Positions 6,842 to 9,558 of a stretch of 9,558 nt of DNA are shown one piece after another. Each line of letters opens with the position of its first letter. Position 1 is the first letter of the stretch. Source of the stretch: an uncultured Alphaproteobacteria bacterium (lineage in GTDB: Bacteria > Pseudomonadota > Alphaproteobacteria > Micropepsales > Micropepsaceae); contig CALDFO010000288.1 in the NCBI GenBank assembly GCA_937942205.1, positions 1 through 9,558 of the forward strand. Direction: 5' to 3'. The position numbers and the translations under genes were made by a program. The notes beneath the pieces were generated by a model that did not search any database, was not told the DNA's origin, and was given only the letters and a program-made list of their open reading frames with translations.

Positions 6842-6864
6842 TTCGGGAACCGCAGCCGCGCGGT

Positions 6865-7483
<619 letters not shown>

Positions 7484-7494
<11 letters not shown>

Positions 7495-7507
7495 GCTTAT
7501 TCGACAT
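7484..7507 (-). other. Possible 7-codon leader ORF between yicC and gmk
   Basis: An ATG (7507-7505) only two bases after the yicC stop opens MSNKHVE and ends at a TGA (7486-7484) that lies nine bases inside gmk, in another frame. A ribosome finishing yicC would meet this ATG before the gmk ATG. It exists only because of the tandem repeat. There is no Shine-Dalgarno sequence and no protein-level support, so it is a candidate translated element and not a confident gene. Confidence 0.25.
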
Positions 7508-7520
7508 GCTTATTCGACAT
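7486..7520. repeat. 13-base tandem repeat, 2.7 copies, spanning the yicC stop and gmk start
   Basis: ATTCGACATGCTT (+ strand) occurs at 7486-7498 and 7499-7511, followed by a partial copy ATTCGACAT at 7512-7520. On the coding strand each copy reads ATGTCGAAT, so it carries an ATG. The rightmost copy encodes the normal YicC ending (Asn-Val-Glu-stop), the leftmost is the gmk start, and the middle one is the extra spacer. Confidence 0.92.
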
Positions 7521-8409
7521 TCTGGGACTGCTCGCGGAACTGGTCGATCACCGCTTTTAAGGCGAGTCCGGTGCGGGTCAATGCGATGTCGGCGGACTTG
7601 GCGCAGAGGGTGTTGGCCTCGCGGTTGAACTCCTGGGCCAGGAAGTCCAGCTTGCGGCCCGCCGCTCCACCGCTCCTGCCGTCCTGAGCGATCAGGGCGC
7701 GGGCGTCCTGCACATGGGCGGCCAGCCGATCCAACTCCTCGCGCACATCGGCCTTCACCGCCAGCAGCGCCACTTCCTGCGCCAGCCGTTCCGGCGGCAA
7801 GGACTGGCCGTCCAGCAATTCCTTCACCTGGGCCGCCAGCCGCGCCCGCAGCGCTTCGGGCTGGGCGGCGGCCAGCCCGCCCGCCTCGGCGGTCAGGCGT
7901 TCCACCTCGGCGACCTGGGCCGTCATCAGCGCCGCCAGCTTGGCGCCCTCATGGGCGCGGGCGCGGGCCAGCTTGTCCAGCGCCAGCGCCAGGCTTTCCA
8001 GCAGAGCGGCGTCGCGCAGCGCGCGCGCCTTCTCGTCCAGCGCCGCGCCCTCGTCCTGCACGATCACGCCCTTGAGCGCCAGCAGCCCATCCACCCGCGC
8101 CGGGGCCAGGCCCGTCTCGGCGGCGATTTCGCGGGCGATCTTCACCGCGCTGGCCAGCGCGGCGGCATCCACCGTCAGGCCGCGCGCGCCCTCCTGGGGC
8201 TCGACCGTCAGCGCGATCTGGAACGAGCCGCGCTGAAAGCGTTCCGCCGCCAGCCGCCGGGCGGGCGCTTCGAGCCCGTCAAAGCCGGGCGGTGTGCGCA
8301 GCCGCAAATCCAGTCCCCGGCCATTGACGCTCTTGGCCTCCCAGCGCCAGTGCAGGCCGTCATGGCTGCCCGCGCTCTCGGCAAATCCGGTCATGCTGGA
8401 AAGGGTCAT
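7510..8409 (-). CDS. yicC: YicC family endoribonuclease
   Basis: YicC proteins are cytoplasmic RNA-cleaving enzymes; in E. coli YicC has been linked to degradation of small RNAs such as RyhB. The 299-residue product is of usual length. The N-terminal domain has the start signature SSMTGFAE (residues 4-11) and SVNGRGLDLRLR (27-38). A long Ala/Leu/Glu-rich helical middle follows (about 130-215). The C-terminal DUF1732-type domain has KADVREELDRLAAHV, then GRKLDFLAQEFNREANTL (251-268), a KSAD-LT segment and the closing REQSQNVE (292-299), very close to the family's usual ending. ATG at 8409 is supported by a GGAG site six bases upstream and fits the common start of the family. It follows mltG by 84 bases and precedes gmk by 15 bases. 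Substrates in this organism cannot be deduced. Confidence 0.94.
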   Translation of the reverse strand: MTLSSMTGFAESAGSHDGLHWRWEAKSVNGRGLDLRLRTPPGFDGLEAPARRLAAERFQRGSFQIALTVEPQEGARGLTVDAAALASAVKIAREIAAETGLAPARVDGLLALKGVIVQDEGAALDEKARALRDAALLESLALALDKLARARAHEGAKLAALMTAQVAEVERLTAEAGGLAAAQPEALRARLAAQVKELLDGQSLPPERLAQEVALLAVKADVREELDRLAAHVQDARALIAQDGRSGGAAGRKLDFLAQEFNREANTLCAKSADIALTRTGLALKAVIDQFREQSQNVE

Positions 8410-8415
8410 GCGTGG

Positions 8416-8419
8416 CTCC
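8416..8419 (-). promoter_or_regulatory. Shine-Dalgarno site for yicC
   Basis: On the - strand GGAG lies six bases before the ATG at 8409-8407. It supports the first methionine over Met6 as the start. Confidence 0.6.
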
Positions 8420-8431
8420 GAACGGTGGGGG

Positions 8432-8461
8432 ACTTTAGCCGCGCGGCTTGTCCCTTGTCAC
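8432..8461 (-). promoter_or_regulatory. Palindrome and weak promoter-like boxes in the mltG-yicC gap
   Basis: The 84-base gap contains a perfect 12-base palindrome, AGCCGCGCGGCT (8437-8448). On the - strand it lies almost wholly between GTGACA (8461-8456, five of six to TTGACA) and TAAAGT (8437-8432, four of six to TATAAT), spaced 18 bases. This could be an internal promoter for yicC-gmk with an operator-like palindrome, or a short RNA hairpin after mltG. GC-rich palindromes are common by chance, so confidence is low. Confidence 0.25.
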
Positions 8462-8493
8462 CTTCGGCCGTCGCATCACTTGTGGTTGCCGCA

Positions 8494-9558
8494 TCATCGG
8501 GCGCGCTTGCGCGGCGCCAGCGGCAGCTTCTGGGTGGCGGCGTCCGGCAACGGCACGGGCGCCTTCTCCAGCCGGTCATTGGCCTCGATGGGAACCGGCG
8601 CGCCGCGCTCCAGCGCCCGCCAGCGCGCCACATTGCGGTTGTGCGCGCTGATGCTGGACGCGAAGGCATGGCCGCCGCTGCCGTCGGCGACGAAGAACAG
8701 ATCGTCCACGCTTTCCGGATTCAGCACCGCGGCGATGGATTCCTGGCCCGGATTGCAGATGGGGCCCGGCGGCAGGCCCGCGATCACATAGGTGTTGTAG
8801 GGCGTGGCCGCTTCCAACTCGCTCTGACGGATGCCGCGCCCCAGGGGATAACCCTTGGTGATGCCATAGATGATGGTGGGGTCGGTCTGCAGCCGCATAC
8901 CCACCCGCAGCCGGTTGAGAAAGACCGCCGCGATGCGGCGGCGCTCGGACGGCAGGGCGGTTTCCTTCTCCACGATGGAAGCCAGGATGATCGCCTCGCG
9001 CATGGTGGAAAAGGGCAGGCCCTCGGCGCGGGCGCTCCAGGCCGCCAGCAGAACCTTCTCCTGCGCCCGGCGCATCTGCGCCAGAAGACCGGCGCGGGTT
9101 TGGCCACGGGTATAGAGATAGGTTTCCGGCAGCAGCGTGCCTTCCTCCGGCACCGGGCCGGGCTCGCCTTCCAGAAGCGGATCGTTGGCCACCAGCTTCC
9201 ACACCATGTCGCTGGTCAGGCCCTCGGCCACGGTCAGCCGGTGCTGGATGGACTTGCCCGCCACCAGCACGCCCGCGACATCGGCCATGCTGGCGCCGGA
9301 GGCAAAGGCGTATTCGCCCGCCTTGATCGCCGCCGCCAGTCCGCGCAGGCGCAGGCTGGCCTCGAACAACAGGCCGCTGCGCACCACCCCCGCCGCTTCC
9401 AACATCTGCGCGGTGTCATGGGCGCGCGTTCCGGCGGGGATCATCACCACCGTCTCGCCACCCGCCCGCGCCGTGGGCCCGCCTTGCGTCCAGGCGGCCA
9501 TCACCCAGGCATAGGCGATTGCGCCCAGCACTCCCAGCACGACCACCAGGACGGTGAG
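8494..9558 (-). CDS. mltG: Endolytic murein transglycosylase MltG (5' end outside window)
   Basis: MltG (YceG-like) is an inner-membrane enzyme that cuts nascent peptidoglycan glycan strands and is thought to set their length as a terminator of polymerisation. The frame is open to the window edge (354 codons plus the TGA at 8494-8496). A GTG at 9546 could serve as a start, but the reading frame continues upstream with more hydrophobic residues, so the true start probably lies beyond 9558. Seen in order: an N-terminal transmembrane helix (VVVLGVLGAIAYAWVMAAW); a LysM-like region with IPAGTRAHDTAQMLEAAGVV and KAGEYAF; then the catalytic domain with PEEGTLLPETY, ILASIVEKET (the Glu matching E. 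coli Glu218, codon 8970-8968), RLQTDPTIIYG, TPYNTYVIAGLPPGPICNPG and the FFVADGSGGHAF-to-HNRNV ending. A basic/Pro-rich tail of about 40 residues follows. Catalytic features look intact. It heads the - strand run as far as visible. Confidence 0.95.
   Translation of the reverse strand, partial: LTVLVVVLGVLGAIAYAWVMAAWTQGGPTARAGGETVVMIPAGTRAHDTAQMLEAAGVVRSGLLFEASLRLRGLAAAIKAGEYAFASGASMADVAGVLVAGKSIQHRLTVAEGLTSDMVWKLVANDPLLEGEPGPVPEEGTLLPETYLYTRGQTRAGLLAQMRRAQEKVLLAAWSARAEGLPFSTMREAIILASIVEKETALPSERRRIAAVFLNRLRVGMRLQTDPTIIYGITKGYPLGRGIRQSELEAATPYNTYVIAGLPPGPICNPGQESIAAVLNPESVDDLFFVADGSGGHAFASSISAHNRNVARWRALERGAPVPIEANDRLEKAPVPLPDAATQKLPLAPRKRAR

Overview
This window is a GC-rich bacterial chromosome segment. 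Gene content and order point to an alphaproteobacterium: the lptG-lptD-surA-pdxA-rsmA run faces gmk, yicC and mltG, and several proteins carry signatures I associate with that class (a CxxC-bearing LptD, a long SurA). I cannot name the genus from the sequence alone. Nearly all of it is housekeeping DNA. I see no tRNA, rRNA, CRISPR array, insertion sequence, prophage or toxin-antitoxin pair.

The left half (1-5994) reads on the + strand. It opens with the last 49 codons of lptG, the inner-membrane permease of the LPS exporter, whose stop overlaps the start of lptD, the outer-membrane LPS translocon. A gap of about 170 bases follows, holding a plausible promoter and an 11-base direct repeat. Next come surA (periplasmic chaperone/prolyl isomerase), pdxA (vitamin B6 synthesis) and rsmA (16S rRNA dimethyladenosine methyltransferase). 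These three are stitched together by two start/stop overlaps of exactly 17 bases each. LptG, LptD and SurA form a functional group: LptD is the LPS outlet fed by the LptB2FGCA bridge, and SurA helps fold beta-barrel proteins, LptD included, in well-studied relatives.

The right half (6017-9558) reads on the - strand, so transcription runs leftward: mltG (lytic transglycosylase, cut by the window edge), yicC (endoribonuclease family), gmk (guanylate kinase), then a secreted DUF4197 protein of unknown function. The two runs converge at about 5995-6016, where a GC-rich inverted repeat is a candidate bidirectional terminator.

No obviously new multi-gene system is present. The observations most worth checking are small-scale. 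A 13-base tandem repeat at the yicC/gmk junction creates three near-identical start codons in three frames and a possible 7-codon leader ORF. The two 17-base overlaps share the same geometry. SurA has a roughly 120-residue Ala/Pro-rich insert after its signal peptide. LptD has a reduced cysteine set. The DUF4197 gene lies at the end of the gmk run.
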